From the NCBI RefSeq assembly GCF_042650645.1, contig NZ_JBHSBI010000023.1, forward strand, positions 106,063 through 170,062: a stretch of DNA of 64,000 bases, read 5' to 3'. The DNA comes from Nonomuraea purpurea (GTDB lineage: Bacteria; Actinomycetota; Actinomycetes; Streptosporangiales; Streptosporangiaceae). Shown in pieces: positions 1 through 8,557 of the stretch. How positions within the stretch are numbered: the stretch's first letter is position 1; the number at the start of each line of letters is the position of its first letter. Made by a program: the position numbers and the translations under genes. The notes under the pieces are model-generated. The model was not told the origin of the DNA. It was given only the letters and a program-made list of their open reading frames with translations, and did no database searches.

Positions 1-795
1 CCCCGTGTCGGACAGGTACGCGCCCTGCGCCGCCCCCGTGACCAGGCCGTTGACCAGCGCGGTCTCTTCGGCCCACTGGAAGGTGATGCTCTTGGTGAGC
101 GGCTTGACGGACGTGTTCCAATATTGGTCGTAGCGCTCGATCGTGAGCGTGCTGCCGGACTTCCACTCCTTCAGCCGGTACGGCCCGCTGCAGGCATCCT
201 CGTGGCCCGGGGTGCCGTACTCCTTGCCGAGCTTCTCGACGACCTTCCTGTTGAGCACGATGCCCGCGCCGCCGGCGATGGCCTGCTCGAACAGCGCGTT
301 GGGCCGCTTGAAGGCGATCGTGACCTCGTGCTCGCCGCTCTTGCGGACGGATTCGACGTCCTCGAACTCGTCGGACTCGTCCATGCCCTTGCCCGCGTGC
401 CGCTCCAGGCTCCAGACCACGTCGTCGGCCGTGACCGGCGAGCCGTCGTGGAAGGTGGCGTCCTGGCGCAGGGTGAGCACCATGGTCTTGGGGTCGGGCT
501 GCTCGGCCTTCTCGGCCAGCCACGGTTTGACGGTCATGTCGGGCTGGGTCTGCATGAGACGCTCGCAGACGTTCGACATGATCGTGCGGTTGGGGGTGCC
601 GCCGTCGGCGTCGAGGTCGAGGGTGCCGGGCTCCTCGTCCAGCAGCCAGACGGCGCGCTCGAGCGGACCCGTCGCCTTGGCCGTGCGTTCGACCAGCGTG
701 AGCTTGGCGGGGTCTGGTGCTTTGGTGGTGGCCGCGGGCCCGCCGCACGCTGTGGTGAGACAGATCAGCCCGGCGAGGGCGAGTGGCTTCTTCAC
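1..795 (-). CDS. ABC transporter substrate-binding lipoprotein, family 5 (partial)
   Basis: The reading frame begins at a GTG at 795 and stays open to the window edge, so only about the first 265 residues are present (family members are usually 500-600). The N-terminus is Met-Lys-Lys, a short hydrophobic run and a lipobox-like LTTAC at residues 13-17, so it should be an exported lipoprotein. The following sequence (AVWLLDEEPGTLDLDADGG, then a conserved N-R-T-I and C-E-R-L) matches the start of the oligopeptide/dipeptide-binding SBP_bac_5 fold. The GTG overlaps the TGA of the upstream C45-type gene by four bases, so the two are translationally coupled. The substrate is inferred to be a peptide or amide-linked compound from this pairing. 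Confidence 0.85.
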   Translation of the reverse strand, partial: MKKPLALAGLICLTTACGGPAATTKAPDPAKLTLVERTAKATGPLERAVWLLDEEPGTLDLDADGGTPNRTIMSNVCERLMQTQPDMTVKPWLAEKAEQPDPKTMVLTLRQDATFHDGSPVTADDVVWSLERHAGKGMDESDEFEDVESVRKSGEHEVTIAFKRPNALFEQAIAGGAGIVLNRKVVEKLGKEYGTPGHEDACSGPYRLKEWKSGSTLTIERYDQYWNTSVKPLTKSITFQWAEETALVNGLVTGAAQGAYLSDTG

Positions 796-1925
796 GGGGT
801 CACGTCTCCATGCGGTCCGTCGTACAGGTTCCATGGCACGCGCTCGTACTCGTGGTCGCATGGCGTGCCGGCCGTGATCAGGTAGTCGCCCGTGGTGAGG
901 TCGACGCAGCTCGACAGCAGGGTCGCCCACCGTTTGACGGGGGGCTGGGTCTCGTCGGGATGGGTGCAGAGGGACTCGGGGTAGCCGAGGTGGTCGGACA
1001 TGGCGAGCTTGATGCGCTTGCGGGCCTCGGCGGTGCCCGAGGCGGCGCTGACGGCCCGCAGCCCGCCCTCGGCCCTGGGCACCCGGAACAGCGAGTCGGT
1101 CGAGGTCGGCCGGTAGGAGTCGGCCAGTTGGGGCGGCATGAACGCCTGGTAGTGGTTGCCGTGGACGAGCAGCCCGTCGGTCGGGTACATCCACCCGATC
1201 GCGCCGGGCGTGGTCTCCAGGTCGATCGCGAACCCGTCGCGGTGGGTGACCAGCGCGTTGCTGGCGATGTGGGCCTTCGACTTGGTCAGGGCCTCCAGCG
1301 CGGTGCCGAGGTCGCCGCTGTCGAGCACCTTGCGCCTGATCAGCGTCTGGGGGACGCCGACCGCGTCGTCGAAGCGCCCGCCGAGCCCGTTGGCGTTGAG
1401 GGCGATGCCCGCCGAGTTGGCCCCCTGCCGCCCGACCTGGCCCGCCTCCACATGCATGATCACGGTGGGTTTGCCCGGCTGGACCACCCTGAGCACCATC
1501 AGCGTGTCGGCGACACCGGCGCGCCAGTCCCAGTTCTGGCCCGCGTAGACGTGGCCGTCGCCGGACGCCTCGCTCATCAGCGCGAACGACGTGCACCCGT
1601 CGGGCTCCATCGAGCTGAACGTCGTGTCGTAGATGATCTCGCCGCGGGCGTTGAGCGCGAGGACGTCGAGGAAGTCGACGCCCGCGCCCTCGGCCAGCCC
1701 CTCCATCTCCTCGACCAGGTCGGGGGCGAACGCCCTGCTCGGCTCCACCCAGCCCGCCGCGCGCTCGGCCACCTGCGGCCACGACAGGCCGCTGGAGTGG
1801 GTGAACGCCTCGGCGTAGTAGGCCAGCGCGCGCCGCACGCGCTCGCGCGCCTGCTCGCCGTACTGCCGCCCGCGCTCGCGCGCAGCGCCGGAGATCTCGA
1901 CGAGAGGCAGGGAGGTGAGGCTCAA
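792..1925 (-). CDS. C45 family autoproteolytic acyltransferase/hydrolase
   Basis: The product (377 aa) resembles the penicillin acyl-CoA:6-APA acyltransferase (AAT) family of N-terminal-nucleophile hydrolases, which cleave themselves in front of a cysteine that becomes the catalytic nucleophile. The expected DGCTSFAL motif is visible about a quarter to a third of the way in, followed by the GQNWDW and GxNSAGIALNANGLGG signatures. I chose the TTG at 1925 because a GGAG lies six bases upstream; an ATG at 1970 is in frame but has no good ribosome-binding site. It lies upstream of and coupled to a peptide-binding lipoprotein and divergent from an RpiR regulator, suggesting uptake and hydrolysis of an N-acylated or peptide-like substrate. 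The substrate is unknown. Confidence 0.85.
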   Translation of the reverse strand: MSLTSLPLVEISGAARERGRQYGEQARERVRRALAYYAEAFTHSSGLSWPQVAERAAGWVEPSRAFAPDLVEEMEGLAEGAGVDFLDVLALNARGEIIYDTTFSSMEPDGCTSFALMSEASGDGHVYAGQNWDWRAGVADTLMVLRVVQPGKPTVIMHVEAGQVGRQGANSAGIALNANGLGGRFDDAVGVPQTLIRRKVLDSGDLGTALEALTKSKAHIASNALVTHRDGFAIDLETTPGAIGWMYPTDGLLVHGNHYQAFMPPQLADSYRPTSTDSLFRVPRAEGGLRAVSAASGTAEARKRIKLAMSDHLGYPESLCTHPDETQPPVKRWATLLSSCVDLTTGDYLITAGTPCDHEYERVPWNLYDGPHGDVTP

Positions 1926-1953
1926 TGGTGCTCCTTGGACCGGCCGTGCAGCC

Positions 1954-1999
1954 TGTAATGTTCGTTTCATGAAGCGGCGAGTCTGTAGCGTCCGTTTCC
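1954..1999. promoter_or_regulatory. Candidate RpiR operator: two direct repeats
   Basis: Two 16-bp repeats, TGTAATGTTCGTTTCA (1954-1969) and TGTAGCGTCCGTTTCC (1984-1999), match at 12 of 16 positions. They are spaced exactly 30 bp apart, about three helical turns, in the interval between the divergent C45-type and RpiR genes. This placement fits binding by the adjacent RpiR regulator. No binding data are visible, so the assignment is inference. Confidence 0.5.
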
Positions 2000-2040
2000 A
2001 AGCAAGAGTAATGATCGATACACGGGAGTCAAGAGCCGTA

Positions 2041-2922
2041 ATGGAAATTTCACACAGCCCGATCGAGCGGCTCAGAGCGCAGATCAGAGCGCTCTGGGAC
2101 GAGCTGTCGCCGGCCGAACGGGCGGTGTGCCAATACCTGGTCTCCGCCTCGCCCGAACAGATCCTCTTCGCCAGCGCGCAGGAGCTGGGCGGCGCCACGG
2201 GCACCAGCAACGCGACCGTGGTGCGCACGATGCAGCGGCTCGGGTTCGGCGGCCTGCCGGGGTTGAAGCGGGCGCTGGCGGCCGAGTTCACCTCGGCCGT
2301 GGCCCCCGACGTCCGCCTGCGGCAGCGCATCAGCCACGTCGGCCAGGACCTGCCGGGCATCTGGGAGCGGGTCTTCGACGAGGCCCGCGAGCGGATCGAG
2401 CACTGCAGCAGGCTGCTTGACGCCGAGGCGTTCAAGACGGCCGTCGAGCTGCTGGTCAACGCGCCTGGCGTGTTCGTCTACGGCGCGGGGGCCTCCGAGC
2501 CGGCCGCCCACCACCTGGCGCTCAAGCTCAACCGGCGCGGCCACCGGGCCCGCGCCGTCTCCGCGACCGGGTTCGCGCTCGCCGACGACCTGCTGTGGTT
2601 GTCGCACGGCGAGGCGCTGGTCATCTTCCAGCCGGCCCGCAGGCTCAAGGAGATCACCGTGCTGATCGACCGGGCGCACGCGGTGGGGGCGGGCATCGTG
2701 CTGATCTCCGACGAACTCGTCGGATCCTTCTCCGACCGCGTGAACGCGGTCCTCGCCGCCCCCCACACGCCCACGGGCATCACGGCCGAGCCTCTGACCG
2801 GCCTGATCGTGGCCGACGCTCTCCTGCTGGCGCTCGACTCGCTCGACGAACCCCGTTCCGTCGAGAGCTCCCATCAGCTCAACGCCCTACGCGAGCAACT
2901 GCTCGGTCCCCGTTTCCGCTAG
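2041..2922 (+). CDS. MurR/RpiR family transcriptional regulator
   Basis: The 293-residue product has an N-terminal RpiR helix-turn-helix (residues about 1-77; LSPAERAVCQYL followed by a helix ending GTSNATVVRTMQRLGF) and a C-terminal SIS domain (about 125-270) that in this family binds a phosphosugar or related ligand. The ATG at 2041 fits the family's usual N-terminus; an in-frame ATG at 2011 would add ten residues. The gene is divergent from the C45 acyltransferase and peptide-binding lipoprotein and probably controls them through the repeats in the intergenic space. The ligand is not known. Confidence 0.88.
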   Translation: MEISHSPIERLRAQIRALWDELSPAERAVCQYLVSASPEQILFASAQELGGATGTSNATVVRTMQRLGFGGLPGLKRALAAEFTSAVAPDVRLRQRISHVGQDLPGIWERVFDEARERIEHCSRLLDAEAFKTAVELLVNAPGVFVYGAGASEPAAHHLALKLNRRGHRARAVSATGFALADDLLWLSHGEALVIFQPARRLKEITVLIDRAHAVGAGIVLISDELVGSFSDRVNAVLAAPHTPTGITAEPLTGLIVADALLLALDSLDEPRSVESSHQLNALREQLLGPRFR

Positions 2923-2964
2923 CCTCACCCTCGTCACTCCCGCGTTTTCCCGGAAGGTGTAGTC

Positions 2965-3795
2965 GTGATCGGCTGGTTTGAAGCGGTGATTCTGGGCTTG
3001 GTCCAGGGACTAACAGAGTTCCTGCCGATCTCCTCCAGTGCCCACATCCGCGTGGTGTCCGCTTTCGCCGGCTGGCAGGACCCGGGGGCGGCGTTCACCG
3101 CCGTGATCCAGCTCGGCACGGAGCTGGCCGTGCTGATCTACTTCCGCCAGGAGATCTGGGAGATCATCTCCACCTGGACGCGCTCCCTGTTCAACAAGGA
3201 GCTGCGCGGCCACTGGGCCGCCCGCATGGGCTGGTACGTCATCGCCGGCACGCTGCCCATCGCCGTGCTCGGCCTGGCGCTGAAGGACCTGATCGAGAGT
3301 CCCTTCCGCGACCTGCGCCTGGTGGGCACGACGTTGATCGTGTTCGCGCTCATCCTGTGGTTCGCCGACCACACCGCCCGCAACAAGCTCACACTTGAAA
3401 AGCACCTGAGCTTCCCCCACGCCATCGTGTACGGCTTCGCCCAGTCGCTCGCCCTGGTCCCGGGCGTCTCGCGCTCGGGCGGCACGGTCACCGCCGGCCT
3501 GCTGCTCGACTACCGCAGGGAAGACGCGGCCAAATACTCGTTCCTGCTGGCCATCCCGGCCGTCCTGGCGTCGGGCCTGTACGAGCTCAAGGACATCGGC
3601 GAGGGGCCGGCCCCCGCGTGGGGGCCCACGATCCTGGCCACGGTCATCTCGTTCATCGTCGGCTACGCGGCCGTGTCCTGGTTCCTGCGCTACATCAGCA
3701 CCCACCGCTTCACGCTCTTCGTGATCTACCGGATCGTCCTCGGGCTGTTCGTCATCCTCGCGGTCACCGCGGGGTGGATTCCGGCGCAGGGCTGA
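2965..3795 (+). CDS. uppP: Undecaprenyl-diphosphatase UppP (BacA)
   Basis: This integral membrane phosphatase (276 aa) dephosphorylates undecaprenyl pyrophosphate to regenerate the carrier lipid for cell-wall synthesis; overproduction gives bacitracin resistance. The family hallmarks are present: GLVQGLTEFLPISSSAH near the N-terminus and LVPGVSRSGGT in the middle, with catalytic Glu and Arg in these loops, and about seven to eight hydrophobic segments. Length is normal. The GTG start at 2965 has GGAAGG seven bases upstream. Its 3' end overlaps the convergent membrane-protein gene by 32 bp. Confidence 0.97.
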   Translation: MIGWFEAVILGLVQGLTEFLPISSSAHIRVVSAFAGWQDPGAAFTAVIQLGTELAVLIYFRQEIWEIISTWTRSLFNKELRGHWAARMGWYVIAGTLPIAVLGLALKDLIESPFRDLRLVGTTLIVFALILWFADHTARNKLTLEKHLSFPHAIVYGFAQSLALVPGVSRSGGTVTAGLLLDYRREDAAKYSFLLAIPAVLASGLYELKDIGEGPAPAWGPTILATVISFIVGYAAVSWFLRYISTHRFTLFVIYRIVLGLFVILAVTAGWIPAQG

Positions 3796-4450
3796 CGGCC
3801 CGGTAGTAGCCCGCCCACGCCGCGTCGCCCATGCGCAGGACCTTTCCCCCGGTCCAGCCCAGGGCGACGGCGGGGGCGGCCCACAACGGCACGGTCGCGG
3901 GCCCGTACGGCACCGCGAACGAGCCGAGATAGCCGGCCGTGACGAGCAGCGGCACCCACCACCCCACGAACCCTGCCCGCCACACGGCCGCCGTCAGCAG
4001 CGGCATGCCGGCCATGCCCAGGAACATCCACGGCATCTGGAACCCGAACACCACGCCGGGCAGGTTCAGCATCTCGTCGAGGACGCGCTGCGCCTCCTCC
4101 GGCGGATGGTGCTGCCCCAGCCACCACTCGATGGGGTCGATGAGCAGCAGCCCGGACAGTTGCACGAAGCCGAGCACGCTCATCGCCCCCGCGACGTGGC
4201 CAAGACGCGTGGCCCTGAGCCTGGTCAGATGCATCAGGCCGAGCGCGGCCACGGCCATGAGCATCCAGCTCCAGTGGTAGAGAACGGACTGGAGCTGGGC
4301 GAGCGCGGGGTTCGCGCCGAAGCTGACGGCCTCCCGCTCGTCGCCCCAGGTACCCGGGTCGACGACGACGGCGACGGCCTGAAGCAGCGGGGCCACGATG
4401 AGCAGCACACCCGCCGCGACGCGTCGGAAAGTCACCTGGTCGTTCAACAT
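3764..4450 (-). CDS. Six-helix integral membrane protein of unknown function
   Basis: The 228-residue product has about six predicted transmembrane segments, for example VAAGVLLIVAPLLQAVAVVV near the N-terminus, and a charged loop around residues 135-150. I do not recognise a family with certainty; such proteins are often annotated as DUF998-like or simply hypothetical membrane proteins in actinomycetes. The start is set at the ATG at 4450; extending further upstream adds a proline-rich stretch that looks non-coding. It lies between uppP (convergent) and a beta-lactamase-like gene on the same strand, with a 66-bp gap. Confidence 0.7.
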   Translation of the reverse strand: MLNDQVTFRRVAAGVLLIVAPLLQAVAVVVDPGTWGDEREAVSFGANPALAQLQSVLYHWSWMLMAVAALGLMHLTRLRATRLGHVAGAMSVLGFVQLSGLLLIDPIEWWLGQHHPPEEAQRVLDEMLNLPGVVFGFQMPWMFLGMAGMPLLTAAVWRAGFVGWWVPLLVTAGYLGSFAVPYGPATVPLWAAPAVALGWTGGKVLRMGDAAWAGYYRAVSPAPESTPR

Positions 4451-4516
4451 GCGGGCGACGGTAGGCGGCGGGGGCGGCGCACGTCGTCCGCCTGCGGGCC
4501 GACCGGGCATCCGCTT

Positions 4517-5776
4517 TCAGACGGAGACCCGCTCGGCGGTGACGTCGCGTCCCGCCCAGTTGAGCGCGATCTGCCCGCTCGCCAGGAAGTCCAGTTCGAC
4601 CTCGCCCTTCATCCTGGCGAAGTAGCGCGTTTCTGACATGGGCCGCAGTTCGGTTCTGGCGAGCCCGTGGACCTCAGCCATCAGCCGGTCGCCCACCCGC
4701 GTGATCTCCATCGTCGAGACGCGTCCCATGAACCGCATGGTGTAGCGGCCGGCGAACCGGTCGAAGACGTCGGGGTCGACCGTGACGAAGACCCGCCGTT
4801 CCGGCCGCTCGTACGGCTCGCCGCGGGCGATCGCGGCCAGCGCCCGCTCGATCTCCGAGAAGGCGGCGTTCTCGATGTTCGACAGCACGCAGACGAAGAG
4901 GCCGTCGCGCGGGTACCAGGCCGAGACGCTGACGTACCCGATGGTCCCGCCCGAGCTCTCGATGCGGCCGTCGGCCATCGCGCAGCCGTAGCCGTGACCG
5001 TCCACGTGCGGCCCGAGCAGTTCGGCGAGAGAGTCCCCGCGCAGCAGGCGGGGCAGGCCGCGCTGCCAGCGGTGCAGGTCCTCGGCCGTCGAGTGCAGCG
5101 CTCCCGCGGCGTCCTGGTTGGAGTTGTCGACGTACGGGGTCCTGATGACCGTGCCGTCCACGGACATGTAGCCGTCCGCGCGCCCTTCGACGAGCCGGGT
5201 GCCATCGTCCAGGCCGCTGCGTTCCATGCCGAGCGGGGCGAACACGTTCTCCTGCAGGTACCGGGCGTAGCCGAGGCCGGACAGCCGCTCGATCACCTCG
5301 CCGAGCAGGACCCAGCCGGAGTTGCTGTAGCTCATGCGGGCGCCGGGCTCGAACAGCAGCGGACGGTCCTTGAAGCCGGCGATGAGCCGCTCCCTCGTGC
5401 GGGGCGTGCCCATGATGCGGGTGAAGCCGTCCGTGGTGACGTAGTCGGGGATGCCGGAGGTGTTCGTGAGCAGGTGATGCAGCGTGATGTCGGCACCGCG
5501 AGGATAGCCGGGCAGGTGACGCCCGACGGGGTCACTCACGTGGAGCAGCCCCCGCTCCTGGAGGCGCAGGATCGCGATCGCGGTGAACGTCTTGGTCTGC
5601 GAGCCGATCCTGAACACCGTCGCCGGGCCGTTGGGGACGTCGTGCTCGTAGTTGGCGCACCCGTACGCCTTCTTGAACAGGACCCGGTCCCCGCGCGCGA
5701 CCAACGCCGCGCCGCTGAACCTCCCCAGTTCTCGGTACGCGCTCACCAGCGCGTCCATCCTGCGCCGCAGCAACAT
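4517..5776 (-). CDS. Serine hydrolase, class C beta-lactamase family
   Basis: The 419-residue product carries the beta-lactamase/D-Ala-D-Ala carboxypeptidase fold. The catalytic SxxK is S59-Q-T-K62, the second motif is Y150-S-N152, and an SSGGTIGY segment near residue 290 stands where the third motif is expected. The last 100 residues form the small beta-barrel tail (DUF3471-like) found in many such hydrolases. No signal peptide is seen, so it is probably cytoplasmic and its substrate need not be a beta-lactam. The ATG at 5776 has GGAGGA five bases upstream. It is transcribed divergently from a PadR regulator across an interval with a perfect palindrome, which implies PadR control. Confidence 0.9.
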   Translation of the reverse strand: MLLRRRMDALVSAYRELGRFSGAALVARGDRVLFKKAYGCANYEHDVPNGPATVFRIGSQTKTFTAIAILRLQERGLLHVSDPVGRHLPGYPRGADITLHHLLTNTSGIPDYVTTDGFTRIMGTPRTRERLIAGFKDRPLLFEPGARMSYSNSGWVLLGEVIERLSGLGYARYLQENVFAPLGMERSGLDDGTRLVEGRADGYMSVDGTVIRTPYVDNSNQDAAGALHSTAEDLHRWQRGLPRLLRGDSLAELLGPHVDGHGYGCAMADGRIESSGGTIGYVSVSAWYPRDGLFVCVLSNIENAAFSEIERALAAIARGEPYERPERRVFVTVDPDVFDRFAGRYTMRFMGRVSTMEITRVGDRLMAEVHGLARTELRPMSETRYFARMKGEVELDFLASGQIALNWAGRDVTAERVSV

Positions 5777-5789
5777 TCCGATCCTCCAG

Positions 5790-5850
5790 TTTGAGTATTC
5801 AAGTTTGAGTATCAGAGCATGGGCCCGCTGATATGGTCAAGCTTGACCAT
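5790..5850. promoter_or_regulatory. Divergent operator region with 18-bp perfect palindrome
   Basis: ATGGTCAAGCTTGACCAT at 5833-5850 is a perfect 18-bp palindrome just upstream of the padR ribosome-binding site. In the same 90-bp interval TTTGAGTAT occurs twice (5790-5798 and 5804-5812) on the beta-lactamase side, with a TTGAgtatTCAA inverted half-site between. The layout suggests that PadR binds the palindrome to repress itself and related half-sites to repress the hydrolase. The palindrome is seen directly; its function is inferred. Confidence 0.7.
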
Positions 5851-5866
5851 CCGATGGAGGTGTTGA

Positions 5867-6406
5867 GTGTCGGCGACCCGGCTGCTCGTCCTGGGGCTGC
5901 TCCATGAGGGCCCCAGGCACGGCTACGAGATCAATCAGCTCGTGACGGCCGGAGCGCTCGAACAGTGGACCGACGTCAAGCCGGGGTCGATCTACCACGC
6001 GCTGGCCAAGCTGGAGGCCGAGGGGCTGGCGGAGACGCGGGCGGAGGAGCGTACGGGCGACCGGCTGCGGCGCGTCTACGCCATCACGCCCGAGGGCCGC
6101 CGCACCCTACGCGACCTGCTCCGCAAGGCCCTGGCGGGGCCTCCGCACTCGACGCGGTCCGACTTCGCGCTCGCACTGCGCTGGCACCCGCTGCTGGCGC
6201 AGGACGAGGCCGGCAACCTGCTGGTGGCCTCGGCGCGGGCCGTGGAGGCGCAGCGGGCGGCGGTGGCCGCCGGACGCGAGGCGAAGGCCGGACTGTCGCC
6301 GCTGGCCGACGCCCTCCTTGAGAACGCCCAGGCCCATCTGGCCGCCGACGCGAAGCTCCTGGAGGACGTCCAGCGACTGCTGGGCGTTCAGAAGGAGCGG
6401 GGGTAG
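5867..6406 (+). CDS. PadR family transcriptional regulator
   Basis: The product (179 aa) has an N-terminal PadR winged helix (residues 5-80; VLGLLHEGPRHGYEI, then PGSIYHALAKLEAEGL and a wing ending RVYAITPEGRR) followed by a C-terminal helical dimerisation region. The GTG start has GGAGG six bases upstream. It is divergent from the serine hydrolase gene and sits directly behind a perfect palindrome, the usual geometry of an autoregulated repressor. The inducing ligand is unknown. Confidence 0.92.
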   Translation: MSATRLLVLGLLHEGPRHGYEINQLVTAGALEQWTDVKPGSIYHALAKLEAEGLAETRAEERTGDRLRRVYAITPEGRRTLRDLLRKALAGPPHSTRSDFALALRWHPLLAQDEAGNLLVASARAVEAQRAAVAAGREAKAGLSPLADALLENAQAHLAADAKLLEDVQRLLGVQKERG

Positions 6407-6864
6407 CGGCTGCAGAGGGCGAAGATGACGGCGAAGAGGGCCCAGGCGGTGACGTAGGCGACGGGGTAGGCCCAGGTGTCCCCGATGACGTCGGCCAGGG
6501 CCGTGCGGCCCTCGACGTACATCGCCAGCCCCACGACCGCGCCCGGGATCGCGCCCCACCAGCGCTTCCACCAGACCTCGTTGCCGACCACCTCGAACAC
6601 GACGAAGGCGATCGGGCCGAAGAGGAGGAACTTGAGGCCCGGAGGGTCGGACATGAGCGCGGCCAGCACCATGACGGCCGCCGCCGAGGCCACGGTCAGA
6701 AGGACGATGGTGCCGAAGGGGGCGGGCTCGTTGCGCGGGTCGTCGTCGGCCGCCAGGCCGTCCTGCGCACCGCCGGGCGCTGGCGGACCGTCACCACGAG
6801 GCCCAAACGGCTCCTCGCCGGGCGCGGGCGTGCGGTCGTCGCGGGGGTCGCTCTCGTCGGGCAC
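6388..6864 (-). CDS. Small membrane protein with acidic proline-rich N-terminus
   Basis: The first 45 residues are rich in Asp, Pro and Gly and look unstructured; the remaining 110 residues contain about four hydrophobic segments (for example TIVLLTVASAAAVMVLAALM and ALFAVIFALCSRY). No family is recognised. It is convergent with padR, overlapping its last 19 bases, and is on the same strand as, but 92 bp downstream of, the MFS gene. Confidence 0.65.
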   Translation of the reverse strand: MPDESDPRDDRTPAPGEEPFGPRGDGPPAPGGAQDGLAADDDPRNEPAPFGTIVLLTVASAAAVMVLAALMSDPPGLKFLLFGPIAFVVFEVVGNEVWWKRWWGAIPGAVVGLAMYVEGRTALADVIGDTWAYPVAYVTAWALFAVIFALCSRYPRSF

Positions 6865-6955
6865 AGCCGTAATTCTGGCGGACGCGGAGGCCCGGCGAGC
6901 ACGCGAGCGCTGCCGGACCCATGAACCCCTCCGGAGACGACGACCGGCCGGGAGG

Positions 6956-8110
6956 CTAGCTGACGGCGACGCTTTCTCTCTCCGTGGCCGGGGTCGTCCG
7001 GCTTCGGTAGGTCGCCAGTGTGAACAGCAGGGCCGCCAGCCCCATCGCCGTGGCCAGCGTGATCACGCCCGCCCTGCCGTACCAGTCGAGCGCCGCACCC
7101 CCGGCCAGCCCCGCCACGAACAGTCCCAGGTACTGCGCGGACGACAGCAGCCCCAGCCCGATCGGCACGTTGTCCGGCACCGCGGCCACGGTCCTGAACT
7201 GCTGCGCCGGCGCCACGAGCCAGCCGATCGCGCCCCAGAAGAACGCCCACACCAGTGCGACGGGCAGTGCCAGGTTCGCGACGGGGATGAGGGCGAGGAA
7301 CACCGTGGACACGGCCAGCCCGATGAGGATCATCCGGCGCGGCCCGTACGCGTCCGTGAGCCGCCCGCCGAGCTGGTTGCCGACGACGCCGCCGATCCCC
7401 CACGCCCACAGCACCGCGGTCAGCGGCAGGTCGAACAGCGACCCGATGTAGGTGTAGGCGCTGAACCCCGACGCGAAGACGAGCAGCTGCGTCACCAGCA
7501 CCGCCAGCACCCTGCGGTCGCCGAGCGGCGCGAACCGTTCACGCAGCCGTCCCGACACCGTCACCCTGACCTCGGGCACCAGGGCCGCGACCCCGGCGAA
7601 CCCGATCACCCCCAGCCCCGTCACCATCCAGAGCGTGGCGCGCCAGCCGGCAGCCCCGCCCAGCAGCGTTCCCAGTGGCACGCCGATCGCGGACGAGACG
7701 CTCAGCCCGCCCATCACCAGGGCCAGCGCCCGCCCGCGCCGTTCCGGGGTGGTCAGCGCGTTCGCGACGCCGGACGCGGTCGGGGTGAACATCGCAGCCC
7801 CTGCCGCCGCGATCACGCGGGTCGCCAGGACCAGCGGGTACGTCGGGGCGAGCGCGGTCAACACGTTCCCTGCCACGAACACGCCCATGGCCAGCAGCAG
7901 CAGCTGCCTGCGCGACAGGCGGGCGGTGAGGGCGGCCAGCAGGGGCGACAACACCGCGTACGACAGCGCGAACACCGTCATCAGCTGCCCGGCCGCCGAC
8001 TGGGAGACTCCCAGGTCCGCGGAGATGGGCGGTAACAGGCCGGCGGTCACGAACATGCCCGTGCCTATGGCGAAATTTCCAACAGCGAGGGGATACAGCC
8101 GCGAACTCAT
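6956..8110 (-). CDS. MFS transporter, DHA1 family (drug efflux type)
   Basis: The 384-residue protein has twelve hydrophobic segments and the DHA1 layout seen in actinomycete Cmx/AraJ-like exporters: ADLGVSQSAAGQLMTVFALSYA, a loop with LTARLSRRQLLL, and VIAAAGAAMFTPTA in the antiporter-motif position. I chose the ATG at 8110 because a GGAGG lies five bases upstream; an in-frame upstream start lacks one. It is divergent from an ArsR regulator, so it is probably induced when that repressor releases its operator. The substrate is unknown. Confidence 0.9.
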   Translation of the reverse strand: MSSRLYPLAVGNFAIGTGMFVTAGLLPPISADLGVSQSAAGQLMTVFALSYAVLSPLLAALTARLSRRQLLLLAMGVFVAGNVLTALAPTYPLVLATRVIAAAGAAMFTPTASGVANALTTPERRGRALALVMGGLSVSSAIGVPLGTLLGGAAGWRATLWMVTGLGVIGFAGVAALVPEVRVTVSGRLRERFAPLGDRRVLAVLVTQLLVFASGFSAYTYIGSLFDLPLTAVLWAWGIGGVVGNQLGGRLTDAYGPRRMILIGLAVSTVFLALIPVANLALPVALVWAFFWGAIGWLVAPAQQFRTVAAVPDNVPIGLGLLSSAQYLGLFVAGLAGGAALDWYGRAGVITLATAMGLAALLFTLATYRSRTTPATERESVAVS

Positions 8111-8139
8111 CAGGCCTCCGGCAAAAGTTGGACGCAAAT

Positions 8140-8157
8140 CAAACTGTCGTATAGTTG
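8140..8157. promoter_or_regulatory. Candidate ArsR operator (imperfect inverted repeat)
   Basis: CAAACTGTCGTATAGTTG in the 80-bp gap between the divergent MFS and ArsR genes is an imperfect inverted repeat (CAAACT and AGTTG flanking a short spacer) in an AT-richer stretch. It is the best operator candidate for the ArsR protein, but the match is not perfect and no homologous site is known to me. Confidence 0.35.
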
Positions 8158-8190
8158 GATAATTGTCAAACCATAGGACGGAGGTAGGGT

Positions 8191-8532
8191 GTGACCATGC
8201 GCCTTCTACCGCACCCGGCGACGGAGGACATCGAGCTCACGGAGGTCCTGCGGGCGCTGTCCGATCCCGTACGCCTGGAGATCGTCGTCCGCCTGTCCAT
8301 CGCGGGCGAGATGACGTGCGCCAACGCGGGCGACGACCTCGGGGTGCACAAGTCGACGGCCTCCCACCACTACCGGACGCTGCGCGAGGCGGGCGTGGTG
8401 CTCACCAAGCAGGAGGGCAGGAACAAGTACATGAGCCTGCGCCGCGCCGACCTGGAGGCCCGCTTCCCCGGCCTGCTCGACTCGGTCCTGTCCGCCACGC
8501 ATCCCCGCCTCGCCGCCCCGGCCCATCCCTGA
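8191..8532 (+). CDS. ArsR family winged-helix regulator
   Basis: The 113-residue product matches the ArsR fold: LRALSDPVRLEIVVRL (helices 1-2), a recognition region DLGVHKSTASHHYRTLREAGV, and a beta wing QEGRNKYMSLRRADL. No cysteine pair typical of metal sensors is present, so it probably senses an organic ligand or oligomeric state. The GTG start has GGAGG six bases upstream. It is divergent from the MFS exporter and upstream of hrpB by 25 bp. Confidence 0.9.
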   Translation: MTMRLLPHPATEDIELTEVLRALSDPVRLEIVVRLSIAGEMTCANAGDDLGVHKSTASHHYRTLREAGVVLTKQEGRNKYMSLRRADLEARFPGLLDSVLSATHPRLAAPAHP

Positions 8533-8557
8533 CGCCGCCCGACGACGCGCACGCCCC

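Noticed and set aside
783..1958. Long plus-strand open frame across the C45-type gene
   Set aside because: It mirrors the real gene on the other strand; its translation is Arg/Gly/Ala/Val-rich with no domain, as expected of an antisense frame in high-GC DNA.
6476..8035. 519-codon plus-strand open frame over the MFS gene
   Set aside because: The translation is dominated by Arg, Gln, His and Pro, and the opposite frame encodes a complete twelve-helix transporter.
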